In this document: one piece after another, positions 1 to 6,344 of the stretch
Position numbering within the stretch: position 1 is the first letter of the stretch
Layout: each line of letters begins with the position of its first letter
DNA from: JBAROU01 sp049642385
GTDB taxonomy: Bacteria; Chloroflexota; Dehalococcoidia; DSTF01; RBG-16-68-14
Assembly: GCA_049642385.1 (NCBI GenBank)
Contig: JBAROU010000052.1
Coordinates: 1-20,905 of the forward strand
Reading direction: 5' to 3'
Length of the DNA: 20,905 nucleotides
The notes under the pieces: generated by a model
Seen by the model: the letters and a program-made list of their open reading frames with translations, nothing else
The model's database searches: none
Told to the model about the DNA's origin: nothing
Translations under genes and position numbers: made by a program

Positions 1-120
1 GTGGAGAAGGGCGGCGAGCTGGAGATCGACGCGAACCGCGAGCTGCGCGGTTCGCCGGACAACGTCGCGCGCTTTCGAGAGGCAACGCAGCGCGTCGCCC
101 CGCGGGACGAGGCGTCGTAG
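1..120 (+). CDS. 3' end of an unidentified gene (partial)
   Basis: Frame 1 is open from the first base of the window to a TAG at 118-120, giving 39 residues rich in charged amino acids (VEKGGELEIDANRELRG at the visible start, PRDEAS at the end). The GTG at position 1 is probably internal, because the gene is cut by the window edge. Codon use is GC-rich at third positions, as in the neighbouring genes, which supports a real coding tail. No domain can be recognised in so short a piece, so no function is offered. Confidence 0.5.
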   Translation: MEKGGELEIDANRELRGSPDNVARFREATQRVAPRDEAS

Positions 121-136
121 GCAACAGGTTAAAGCC

Positions 137-155
137 CCTGTCTGCGGCAGGCAGG
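137..155. repeat. 19-nt GC-rich palindrome, copy 1
   Basis: CCTGTCTGCGGCAGGCAGG is an imperfect palindrome with 8-9 nt arms. It lies between the stop at 120 and the ribosome binding site of the DinB-like gene. A nearly identical copy (one base different, perfect arms) is at 11355-11373, upstream of an unrelated gene on the other strand. Two copies in unrelated intergenic spots suggest a dispersed REP-like element rather than a gene-specific operator. Confidence 0.6.
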
Positions 156-190
156 TGTTCCACAGGGTTAGGAAGTAAAGGAGACGCATC

Positions 191-739
191 ATGACCACGG
201 AACAGATCGAGATGGCCGACCGCATTCGCTCATACATCCAGCACAACGCGACGAAGTCGCCTCAGGCGATGACGGAGCTCGTGCAGAGGGGCCACGATCA
301 GCTCTTCGCGCTGACCGACGGGCTCTCCGAGCAGCAGGCGACGTTCAAGCCGAGCGCGGACGACTGGTCCGTGCTAGAAACGATGCGCCACGTCGTCGCG
401 GGCAAACGGGGCGCCGCGCGCGTCTGCACGCGCCTCGCGGGCGGTGACGCGCCGAGTAACGTCGGCGGCGAGGGCCAGGTCTCCACGCAAGACGGCATTG
501 TCGGCGAGGAGTTCACGACGCTCGCCGATGCGCGCGCGGCGGCGCAGGCCGCCCACGACGAGCTGGTGGAGTTCATCGGCGCGCTGTCACCAGGCACGAA
601 CGTCGAGGCGCGTTACCGGCACTTCGTCTTCGGCGACCTGAACTGCCGGGAATGGGCGGCCTTCCAGCGCGTTCACGATGGCGATCACGCGAACCAGATC
701 GAGAAGATACAAGCGGTCGCCGGCTTCCCGAAAGCCTAA
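191..739 (+). CDS. DinB-like metal-binding four-helix protein
   Basis: This 182-residue protein looks like the DinB/YfiT-like superfamily: putative metal-dependent small enzymes with a four-helix bundle, often acting in thiol-dependent or detoxifying reactions. The supporting pattern is a conserved W59-S60 preceding His67 in the first part (WSVLETMRHVV) and a pair His162 / His166 in the last helix (VHDGDHANQIEKI). These would form the usual three-histidine metal site. The start at ATG 191 is supported by AAGGAG at 178-183, seven bases upstream. It stands alone, with a palindromic repeat in its leader. The substrate cannot be told from sequence. Family confidence is good, exact function unknown. 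Confidence 0.8.
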   Translation: MTTEQIEMADRIRSYIQHNATKSPQAMTELVQRGHDQLFALTDGLSEQQATFKPSADDWSVLETMRHVVAGKRGAARVCTRLAGGDAPSNVGGEGQVSTQDGIVGEEFTTLADARAAAQAAHDELVEFIGALSPGTNVEARYRHFVFGDLNCREWAAFQRVHDGDHANQIEKIQAVAGFPKA

Positions 740-875
740 CGCGCGGCGGTCTGGATTACGCGCAGCGATTTAGCGGCTCGTTAGTTGTTTCTTAACACTT
801 GCGCCCTATGATGGGTTTGAAGGGAAAACCGATCGGGAATTGCTCCCCCTCCCGTGAGGTGAACCCGCCGCAGGA

Positions 876-923
876 GCTAGGATGCCTACCCCGCACCCCG
901 CCTGTCGGGGCAAGCATCCTGGC
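876..923. repeat. nested inverted repeat in the 740-941 gap
   Basis: Outer arms of 10 nt at 876-885 and 914-923 pair with one G-U. Inside them a 5-bp hairpin forms at 896-900 / 906-910 around CCTGT. It sits between the end of the DinB-like gene and the end of the convergent acetyltransferase gene, where a bidirectional terminator would be expected, but there is no T tract on either side. It may instead be a mobile REP-like palindrome. The rest of the 202-base gap holds nothing I can call a gene. Confidence 0.45.
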
Positions 924-941
924 TCTTGTCGTATATTCATT

Positions 942-1505
942 TCACGCCCCTCTGTCGCTCAAGCCCGAGCCGCTCCACTCATCCACCAGCAGTCCATACA
1001 ATAACGAGTCCCACCAGCGCCCCTTGAAGAAGTCAGCCTCGCGCAAGCGGCCTTCAAGGCGCAGTCCCAGGCGCTCGAGCACTCGCGCGGAGGCAACGTT
1101 GTCAGCGATGCACCAGGACGAGATGCGGTGCAGACCCCACTCGCGGAAGCCCATGTCGACGAGCGCGCGGGCGGCCTCCGTAGCGTAACCGTTGCCCCAG
1201 TACTCGGGCGCGAGCTCGTAGCCGATGTCCGCCTCCCAGTCGTTCTCGGTCTTGCGCCGGATGCCCGCGTCGCCGATGATCTGCCCGCTCTCCGGCAGCG
1301 TGATCGCCAACTGGAACCTGCGCCTGGGCTGCACCTTCTGCTCGCCGAGGAACCTCTGGAGCAATGCGCGCACGTCCGCTTCGGTGCGGTCCTCCGTCCA
1401 CGCGTAGTAGCGGAAGTGGCGCGGATCGCGCTGCCAGGCGAGCATGGGCGGCCAGTCGCCTTCGACGAAGTCGCGTAGGATGAGCCGGTCCGTGGTGATG
1501 CGCAT
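942..1505 (-). CDS. GNAT N-acetyltransferase, RimJ/RimL type
   Basis: This 187-residue protein has the layout of Acetyltransf_3 enzymes. It opens with the typical MRITTDRLILRDF strand and the middle has IIGDAGI. The acetyl-CoA pyrophosphate-binding loop YWGNGYATEA lies at about 102-111, followed by the late segment NVASARVLERLGLRLEGRLRE found in RimJ/RimL-like proteins. These enzymes transfer acetyl groups to protein N-termini or small amines in the cytoplasm; the substrate here is unknown. The start ATG (1503-1505) has no Shine-Dalgarno. A TAGAAT -10 lies only seven bases upstream, so the message is probably leaderless. Confidence 0.87.
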   Translation of the reverse strand: MRITTDRLILRDFVEGDWPPMLAWQRDPRHFRYYAWTEDRTEADVRALLQRFLGEQKVQPRRRFQLAITLPESGQIIGDAGIRRKTENDWEADIGYELAPEYWGNGYATEAARALVDMGFREWGLHRISSWCIADNVASARVLERLGLRLEGRLREADFFKGRWWDSLLYGLLVDEWSGSGLSDRGA

Positions 1506-1512
1506 GGTGGCA

Positions 1513-1518
1513 ATTCTA
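1513..1518 (-). promoter_or_regulatory. -10 element placing the start codon at +1 (acetyltransferase)
   Basis: On the minus strand TAGAAT is followed by seven bases and then the ATG at 1505, the distance expected if transcription starts at the A of ATG. No purine-rich ribosome binding site is present. No convincing -35 was seen. Confidence 0.5.
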
Positions 1519-1630
1519 CATGACGGCGGTTCTTTAGGAAGTGCACTTCTCTTGGGAGGCTAGACCCCGGCTTTGCACATAAACTCCCTCATGCGGGCTA
1601 CTTTCTGTGCAGGCGGAGATTCTGCACAAT

Positions 1631-1654
1631 AAGTCATTCGGCAAGTCATTCGGC
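1631..1654. repeat. 12-nt tandem duplication across a stop codon
   Basis: AAGTCATTCGGC occurs twice in a row at 1631-1642 and 1643-1654. The second copy contains the last codons and stop of the minus-strand gene ending at 1646. The first copy duplicates the stop just downstream of it. It looks like a recent slippage or duplication event. Confidence 0.75.
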
Positions 1655-2269
1655 GGCGTCAATTTCTTTATACGCATCCTGCTCAGCAAGGAGCTTATCG
1701 AGAACTTCCTCCTTGAGGCGATGCAAGCGAACGGTTATATCCCGAAATGCCCGATTCCGTTCGCTCGTCCACCCGGGCCGTGGCTGTATTCCTCCATCGG
1801 GGAACCCATCATTCAAGAATCCTGCGAGGAATTGGGGGCGGGTCTGTTCAAGAAGCTCTGCTACCTGAAGCCTATACACCGCGACATCCCGTTCATTGCC
1901 GCTTTTCCAATTGTCCTCAATCATCCATTTGATTGTGTCGCCATCGTGCCAAATCTCTCCGAACCCGTCGATTAACTGACCAATTTCGGCGGCACGCGCC
2001 GCTCTATCTCGCTTGACCTCGACTTCGCAGACGAGCTGGTAGGCGGCCCGAATCACCAGCAGCAGCAGGAGGATCGCGAGGATCGCAATCGTCCCCCATA
2101 CTCCTGTTTTCAGCGCGCGTGTTACGAACACTGTCCCACCCAACAACGCTGTTGTGAGGGAGACACCAACGGCAGTCAGCAAGAGTTCGGGAATCCGTAT
2201 CACGCTGTCGAACCCCGCAAGCGGATCGAATGTGAGCGTGATGATGCGGCGAATTCGGCGACGTACCAT
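1646..2269 (-). CDS. two-TM membrane protein of unknown function
   Basis: This 207-residue protein belongs to no family I recognise. The N-terminus is very basic (MVRRRIRRI). Two hydrophobic segments follow at roughly 26-50 and 57-76, the second leucine/isoleucine-rich (AILAILLLLLVI), suggesting a hairpin anchor. The remaining ~130 residues are soluble, charged and probably helical, with tryptophans near IWHDGDTIKWMIEDNW. The local base composition is clearly less GC-rich than the flanks, suggesting recent acquisition or relaxed constraint. The ATG at 2269 has only a weak upstream GGCGG. An open frame on the other strand over the same bases is less convincing, having no membrane or domain pattern. 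Confidence 0.55.
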   Translation of the reverse strand: MVRRRIRRIITLTFDPLAGFDSVIRIPELLLTAVGVSLTTALLGGTVFVTRALKTGVWGTIAILAILLLLLVIRAAYQLVCEVEVKRDRAARAAEIGQLIDGFGEIWHDGDTIKWMIEDNWKSGNERDVAVYRLQVAELLEQTRPQFLAGFLNDGFPDGGIQPRPGWTSERNRAFRDITVRLHRLKEEVLDKLLAEQDAYKEIDAAE

Positions 2270-2366
2270 GCCGCCACGCAGCGTACCACGTAGACCGCTA
2301 CGCCGTAAGCCTGTGCACCTTAATGATAACTGCTGCTACCGAAACACGCCGCTGCTGCCAAGGCAT

Positions 2367-3026
2367 TTACAACTTCTCTAACCACTCCACCATTGCCTCC
2401 GCCGCCTCCGACCAGACGTCATCGCGGGTGCGGCCGCTGGACTTCGGGACCGAGAAGCCGTGGTCGGCGCCCTCCAGCAGGTGCAGCTTTGCGCCGCGCA
2501 CCTTCTTCGCGGCCGCGCGCAGCTCCTCCGGCGTAGCGAAGGCGTCGCGCGTGCCGGAGCAGAAGAGCGTCGGCACGCGGATCGAGGGCAGGTGCGCGTC
2601 GCGCATACGCCCGGGATTGCCGGGCGGATGGAGCGGGTACGCGAACAACGCCAGCGCATCCACCGCCTCCCCCTGGGCAACGACGTGCGACGCGATGCGC
2701 CCGCCCATCGAGCGGCCGCCGACGACGAGCCGCCGACCATCCGCGCGTAGCGACTCGATTACGGCGCGCCAGGTCGCTTCGAGGACGCGAGGCGGGTCCG
2801 GGCGGCGCTTGCCGGCCGCCGCGTACGGGAACTGCACCCGCAGCGACGCGGTGCCCTCCTCCGCTAGCCGCCGGCACAGGTAACGGCCGAACGGGTCGTG
2901 TACGTTGGAGCCGGCGCCCGGCGCGTAGGCGACGAGCCAGTCGATCGGGACGCCATCTGGTTCGCTGCGAATACACGTGACGGCCGTCCCGTCGGACAGG
3001 GCGATGTGCACCTGCTGCTCGGCCAT
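2367..3026 (-). CDS. alpha/beta hydrolase, KANL3/Tex30 (dienelactone hydrolase-like) family
   Basis: Starting at the ATG at 3024-3026 this is a 219-residue protein. The open frame runs further upstream to 3221, but that would overlap the divergent gene at 3108, and homology-like sequence begins at MAEQQVHIALSDG. The nucleophile elbow GGRSMGG places Ser106. Asp161 (SGTRDAFAT) and His189 (GADHGF) complete the Ser-Asp-His triad. The oxyanion region is AYAPGAGSN near 34-41, and the FPYAAAGKRRPDPP segment is typical of the family. Such proteins are predicted cytoplasmic esterases or thioesterases of unknown substrate. A TAGGCT -10 eight bases upstream of the ATG, with no ribosome binding site, suggests a leaderless message. 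Confidence 0.85.
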   Translation of the reverse strand: MAEQQVHIALSDGTAVTCIRSEPDGVPIDWLVAYAPGAGSNVHDPFGRYLCRRLAEEGTASLRVQFPYAAAGKRRPDPPRVLEATWRAVIESLRADGRRLVVGGRSMGGRIASHVVAQGEAVDALALFAYPLHPPGNPGRMRDAHLPSIRVPTLFCSGTRDAFATPEELRAAAKKVRGAKLHLLEGADHGFSVPKSSGRTRDDVWSEAAEAMVEWLEKL

Positions 3027-3034
3027 CGAGGGCA

Positions 3035-3040
3035 AGCCTA
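3035..3040 (-). promoter_or_regulatory. candidate -10 of a leaderless hydrolase message
   Basis: Minus-strand TAGGCT lies eight bases before the ATG at 3026. The junction TGCCCTCGATGGC is identical to that at the proB start (9618), which also has a -10 at leaderless distance. Confidence 0.4.
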
Positions 3041-3070
3041 GCACACTGCTGCTGAGGCGGCGACCCACCG

Positions 3071-3079
3071 TGCTATACT
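3071..3079 (+). promoter_or_regulatory. extended -10 promoter of the Eis-like gene
   Basis: TGCTATACT fits an extended -10 (TGn plus TATACT at 3074-3079). It predicts a start near 3086 and a ~22-base leader containing GAGGAG at 3095-3100. It diverges from the hydrolase promoter. Confidence 0.6.
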
Positions 3080-3107
3080 CGCTCCACATCCCACGAGGAG
3101 AAGCACC

Positions 3108-4325
3108 GTGACTCACGAGATCCGCCCCATCGTCCCGGAAGAGTTCGAGGCGTTTGCCGCAGCCGCGGCGACCGCGTTCGGCAACCCAACCAGTGCCGAG
3201 CACCAGGAGCGCGAGCGGCATATCTACGAGTTCGACCGGAGCCTGGCCGTGTTCGACGGCGAGGAGATCGTCGGCACGACGGGCATCTACTCGTTCGACC
3301 TAACGGTGCCCGGCGGCGCGCTACCGGCGGCGGGCGTAACGTGGGTTTCGGTGAAACCAACGCACCGGCGTCGAGGCGTGCTGAGCAGTATGATGCAGCG
3401 ACAGCTCTCCGACGTGCGCGAGCGCGGCGAGGTGATCGCGGCGCTCTGGGCGTCGGAGAGCATCATCTACGGTCGCTTCGGCTACGGGATCGCCGCGCAT
3501 GGCGCTGAGCTGCGCATCGAGCGCGACCACACCGCGCTCGCCCCTGGCGAGACGCCGACGGGCCGCTGCCGCCTCGTCTCACGGGAGGAGGCGCTGAGCT
3601 CGTGGCCGACCGTGTACGACCGCGCGCTCCCGACGCAACCAGGGATGTACAGCCGCAGCCAGGCGTGGTGGGAGCACAAAACGCTGCGCAATGTGGAGCA
3701 CGGCGAGCCACCAGGCGCACGCTTCTTCGTCCAGTACGAGGAGGACGGCCAGCCGCTCGGCTTCGCGCGCTACCGGGTGAAGGTCGACGGCCGCGACGGC
3801 ATCCCCTACAGCACACTCTACGTGAGCGACCTGATCGCGACGACCGGCGCAGCCTATCGGGCCCTCTGGCAGTACCTCTTCGGCGTCGACCTGATCGGTG
3901 TGATTGAAGCGGGCCGGCGCCACGTCGATGAACCGCTCGTGTGGATGCTCACCGACCCCCGCCGCCTCCTCCGTCGCGTCCAGGACAGACTCTGGGTGCG
4001 AGTCATCGACGTCGCGGGCGCGCTGGAGGCGCGGCGCTACGCCGCGGAAGGGCGCGTGGTCTTCAACGTGAAGGACGCGTTCTGCTCCTGGAACGAGGGT
4101 CGATACGAGCTGGAGGGCGGGCCGGACGGCGCGCGCTGCAAGCGCTCCGACGCCACTGCTGAGGTCACGCTCGCGGCGGCTGATCTGGGTGCGGCGTACC
4201 TGGGCGGCACCAGCCTGCGCACCCTCGCGCGGGCTGGTCGCGTGGGGGGCGACGCTAGGGCGCTCGCGCGCGCGGACGCGATGTTCTCCTGGCACCCTCG
4301 CCCCTGGTGCCCCGAGGTGTTCTAG
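3108..4325 (+). CDS. Eis-like GNAT acetyltransferase with C-terminal SCP2-like domain
   Basis: This 405-residue protein matches the size and layout of the Eis (enhanced intracellular survival) family: two GNAT folds followed by a sterol-carrier-like domain. The N-terminal GNAT has GVTWVSVKPTHRRRGVLSSMM at about 76-96, the acetyl-CoA loop being HRRRGV. A conserved aromatic patch SIIYGRFGYGIAA follows, in which the Tyr corresponds to the catalytic Tyr of Eis. The C-terminus ends WCPEVF; Eis enzymes use the free C-terminal Phe carboxylate, and a terminal Phe is kept here. Known Eis proteins acetylate amines such as aminoglycosides or lysines; the substrate here cannot be inferred. The GTG start has GAGGAG seven bases upstream. 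Confidence 0.87.
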   Translation: MTHEIRPIVPEEFEAFAAAAATAFGNPTSAEHQERERHIYEFDRSLAVFDGEEIVGTTGIYSFDLTVPGGALPAAGVTWVSVKPTHRRRGVLSSMMQRQLSDVRERGEVIAALWASESIIYGRFGYGIAAHGAELRIERDHTALAPGETPTGRCRLVSREEALSSWPTVYDRALPTQPGMYSRSQAWWEHKTLRNVEHGEPPGARFFVQYEEDGQPLGFARYRVKVDGRDGIPYSTLYVSDLIATTGAAYRALWQYLFGVDLIGVIEAGRRHVDEPLVWMLTDPRRLLRRVQDRLWVRVIDVAGALEARRYAAEGRVVFNVKDAFCSWNEGRYELEGGPDGARCKRSDATAEVTLAAADLGAAYLGGTSLRTLARAGRVGGDARALARADAMFSWHPRPWCPEVF

Positions 4326-4328
4326 GGA

Positions 4329-4532
4329 TTACTCTCGCGCAGTGATCGCGTCCAGCAGGCGGCGCGAGGCGGCGCTGATCTCATCGACCGCGGCGCCGAA
4401 GACCTCTTCGTTGGCGCGCGACGGCTGGCGAAAGCCGCTCACCTTACGCACGAACTGAAGCGCCGCCTCCTCGATCTCCACGTCGCTCGCCCGCTGCTTG
4501 CCCTCACGAAGGCGCTTGATGCTTCGGCACAT
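4329..4532 (-). CDS. DUF2277 family small protein
   Basis: This 67-residue protein has the hallmarks of DUF2277: the N-terminal MCRSI, an acidic helix (ASDVEIEEAALQFVRKVSG), and the central FRQPSRANEEVFGAAVDEI followed by a helix ending in RRLLD. The function of the family is not established. It is convergent with the Eis-like gene, with only three bases between their stops. The ATG at 4530-4532 has no Shine-Dalgarno; a TATCAT -10-like element lies nine bases upstream at 4542-4547, implying a leader of at most a few bases. Confidence 0.85.
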   Translation of the reverse strand: MCRSIKRLREGKQRASDVEIEEAALQFVRKVSGFRQPSRANEEVFGAAVDEISAASRRLLDAITARE

Positions 4533-4558
4533 AGCGTGGCCATGATAGCGAAGACCGC

Positions 4559-4797
4559 TTAGCCAACGCCCCGTAGCTCAGCCAGCAGGGCGTCCTCGGC
4601 TGCGTAGTCGAACCACTCCGGCTTGCCCCTGGGCCGGTGCGCGCGCTCCCATTCGATGGCGCCTGCCCGACGGCAACTGGCAGGGCGGCTTCGGTCTCAC
4701 CCCGATGATAGATCTTGACCTCGTGGCCACGCTCGACCAGCCGCCTGACGACGGGGGGACCGACAAAACGCGTGCCACCCATGACGAGGATTCGCAC
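4559..4797 (-). pseudogene. NAD-dependent epimerase/dehydratase remnant with internal deletion
   Basis: The 5' part, from GTG at 4795-4797, encodes the classic N-terminus of an SDR epimerase: VRILVMGGTRFVGPPVVRRL, with the dinucleotide-binding GGTRFVG, then RGHEVKIYHRGETEAALP. About 130 bases later, in a different frame, the complement encodes WERAHRPRGKPEWFDYAAED and a short tail ending at TAA 4559-4561. That is the typical C-terminus of the same kind of protein. The total span is ~240 bases against roughly 900-1000 for an intact gene, so the middle (catalytic YxxxK region) is gone and the two ends are out of frame. The junction is near 4670-4690. Start and end fit one ancestral gene. Confidence 0.75.
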
Positions 4798-4858
4798 CGG
4801 AACCTGGCCTTTCGATTGCCATAATAACGCTTCGCTCACATAAGCAGCGCGTTGCTTC

Positions 4859-4887
4859 TTGCTCCCTAACCTGACCCCGGCTATAGT
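4859..4887 (+). promoter_or_regulatory. candidate promoter of the RodZ-like gene
   Basis: TTGCTC at 4859-4864 and TATAGT at 4882-4887 are separated by 17 bases. The predicted start near 4894 leaves a leader of about 11 bases with no Shine-Dalgarno before the ATG at 4905. Confidence 0.45.
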
Positions 4888-4904
4888 CGGATCGAACGCC
4901 CTTC

Positions 4905-5588
4905 ATGACCAACTTAGAGCTAGGGAAGGCACTGGCCGAGGCGAGGATCGCTCGAGGTCTGTCGCTCCGTGATGCGGAGCGGGATACCCGTATTAACGGT
5001 CGCTACCTACAGGCCCTCGAAGACGGCGCCCTGGACGTGATGCCAGCGCCGGTCTACGCGCGCGCCTTCATGCGCACCTACGCCCAGTACCTCGGCCTTG
5101 ACTCGCGGCGCATGGTGCAGGAGCTGCCGGGCGCCAAACCGGAGCCTGAGCTGCCGCCCCTGCCCCAAGTCACAGCCGAGACGACCGCGCCGCTCATCTC
5201 AGCAGGCTGGATCGTCGCCATCGTCGTCGCCGTCGTGGTGATGGGAAGCGGGCTGCTGCTCTTCTGGAATCGCAGCGGGGGCAACGACAGCCAGGTGACC
5301 ACGGACGCGACGGCAGTCGATAGCAGCCAAGGCTTTGGCTCGGACCAGCCCACGCCGCCCACGGACGTGGCACAACCGACGCCAGCAGTCGAGCCGGGCA
5401 TCGTACCGGACCTGGCGGAACAGAACGTCCTGGTCGCGATCGATGTGTTGAGCCGAGCTCAGATCCCCTACGTTATCGTCGAAGTGCCAGACGCCGAGGC
5501 GCAGCCGGCGCTCGTCCTCGACCAGACACCTGCCGCCGGCACCAATGTCGAGGACGCCACCGTCGTCACGCTCACCGTGAGCAGGTAG
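4905..5588 (+). CDS. RodZ-like protein: HTH, single TM, extracytoplasmic PASTA domain
   Basis: This is a 227-residue bitopic protein. Residues 1-72 form a RodZ-type helix-turn-helix (HTH_25) with LGKALAEARIARGLSLRDAE and YLQALEDG. Then come MPAPVYARAFMRTYAQYLGL and a proline-rich linker. A transmembrane segment lies at about 98-121 (GWIVAIVVAVVVMGSGLLLF), followed by a Ser/Thr/Pro-rich stalk and a PASTA domain at about 166-227 (VPDLAEQNVLVAIDVLSRAQ, then VLDQTPAAGT). RodZ proteins link MreB to the cell-wall machinery, and PASTA domains bind muropeptides in Ser/Thr kinases and PBPs. Here PASTA sits where RodZ usually carries another beta domain. A cell-shape or wall-sensing role is inferred. 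No mreB or kinase gene is nearby. Confidence 0.82.
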   Translation: MTNLELGKALAEARIARGLSLRDAERDTRINGRYLQALEDGALDVMPAPVYARAFMRTYAQYLGLDSRRMVQELPGAKPEPELPPLPQVTAETTAPLISAGWIVAIVVAVVVMGSGLLLFWNRSGGNDSQVTTDATAVDSSQGFGSDQPTPPTDVAQPTPAVEPGIVPDLAEQNVLVAIDVLSRAQIPYVIVEVPDAEAQPALVLDQTPAAGTNVEDATVVTLTVSR

Positions 5589-5645
5589 GGGCTCGGCGGC
5601 TCCTCCTGCTGCCCGAAGCCGCCATACTGCCCTTCGGAGGAAGCC

Positions 5646-6344
5646 ATGGAGATCGTGCCCAGCGTCTACGCGATCGACGGTCTCGGCGTTGGCCGGGCGT
5701 ACCTTTACCAGGAGGCCGATCGCCTCACGCTGATCGACACCGGGCTGGCGGGCAGCGCCGAGCGGGTTCTCGCCGAGATCGAGCGTATCGGGCGAAAGCC
5801 GGAGGATCTGCGTCAGATCGTGATCACCCATCACCACCGCGATCACATCGGTTCGCTCGCGGCTATCTTGGAGCTGGCAAACGCGCAGGTGCTGGTGCAC
5901 CAGATCGATGCGCCCGTGGTGCGCGGCGAGCGATCTGCGCCCGGCCCGAACCCTGTTGGCGGCTGGCGATTGGTCGCGCCGCTGATGGCGCGCGGCGCCA
6001 AGCCAGCCGCGCCATCACGCGTCGACCGTGAGCTGTCGGACGGCGATGAGGTCGACATCGACGGCGGCGGGCGCGTGGTGCATGTACCGGGCCACACGGC
6101 AGGCAGTATCGCGCTCTACCTCGCGCAGCGACGGCTCCTCTTCGCGGGCGACGCCGCGGCGAACACGATGGGCCTCGGGCCGCCGTCCGGCCCATTCGGG
6201 CTGTTCAACGAGAACCGCGAGCACCTGAACGAGTCGTTCCGGAAGCTGGCGGCATTGGACTTCGATGTGGCGTGCTTCGGGCACGGCAAGCCGCTGGACA
6301 AGGACGCATCGCTCGCGTTCCGTCGCGCGGCGGAGCGGCTGTAA
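5646..6344 (+). CDS. MBL-fold metallo-hydrolase (first tandem copy)
   Basis: This 232-residue metallo-beta-lactamase-fold protein has the full metal site: H62-x-H64-x-D66-H67 (THHHRDH), His150 (VPGHTAGS), Asp169 (FAGDAA) and His213 (FGHGKPL). The fold is typical of glyoxalase II-like or lactonase-like hydrolases binding two metal ions; the substrate is unknown. GGAGG at 5636-5640 is five bases before the ATG. Its stop overlaps the start of a close paralogue (TAATG), so the two are translated from one message. The gap before it (5589-5645) carries a 7-bp inverted repeat (5595-5601 / 5617-5623) without a T tract. Confidence 0.88.
   Translation: MEIVPSVYAIDGLGVGRAYLYQEADRLTLIDTGLAGSAERVLAEIERIGRKPEDLRQIVITHHHRDHIGSLAAILELANAQVLVHQIDAPVVRGERSAPGPNPVGGWRLVAPLMARGAKPAAPSRVDRELSDGDEVDIDGGGRVVHVPGHTAGSIALYLAQRRLLFAGDAAANTMGLGPPSGPFGLFNENREHLNESFRKLAALDFDVACFGHGKPLDKDASLAFRRAAERL

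Noticed and set aside
799..1188. 129-residue plus-strand frame starting in the 740-941 gap
   Set aside because: It reads through the nested inverted repeat and then antisense through the acetyltransferase; the residues look like random low-complexity sequence.
1607..1975. 122-residue plus-strand frame in the AT-richer island
   Set aside because: It overlaps the 207-residue two-TM frame on the other strand, lacks a ribosome binding site and shows no domain pattern; kept only as a weak alternative.
5595..5623. Hairpin between the RodZ-like gene and the first MBL gene as a terminator
   Set aside because: The stem is only 7 bp with a large loop and no T tract; noted in the MBL entry but not called.
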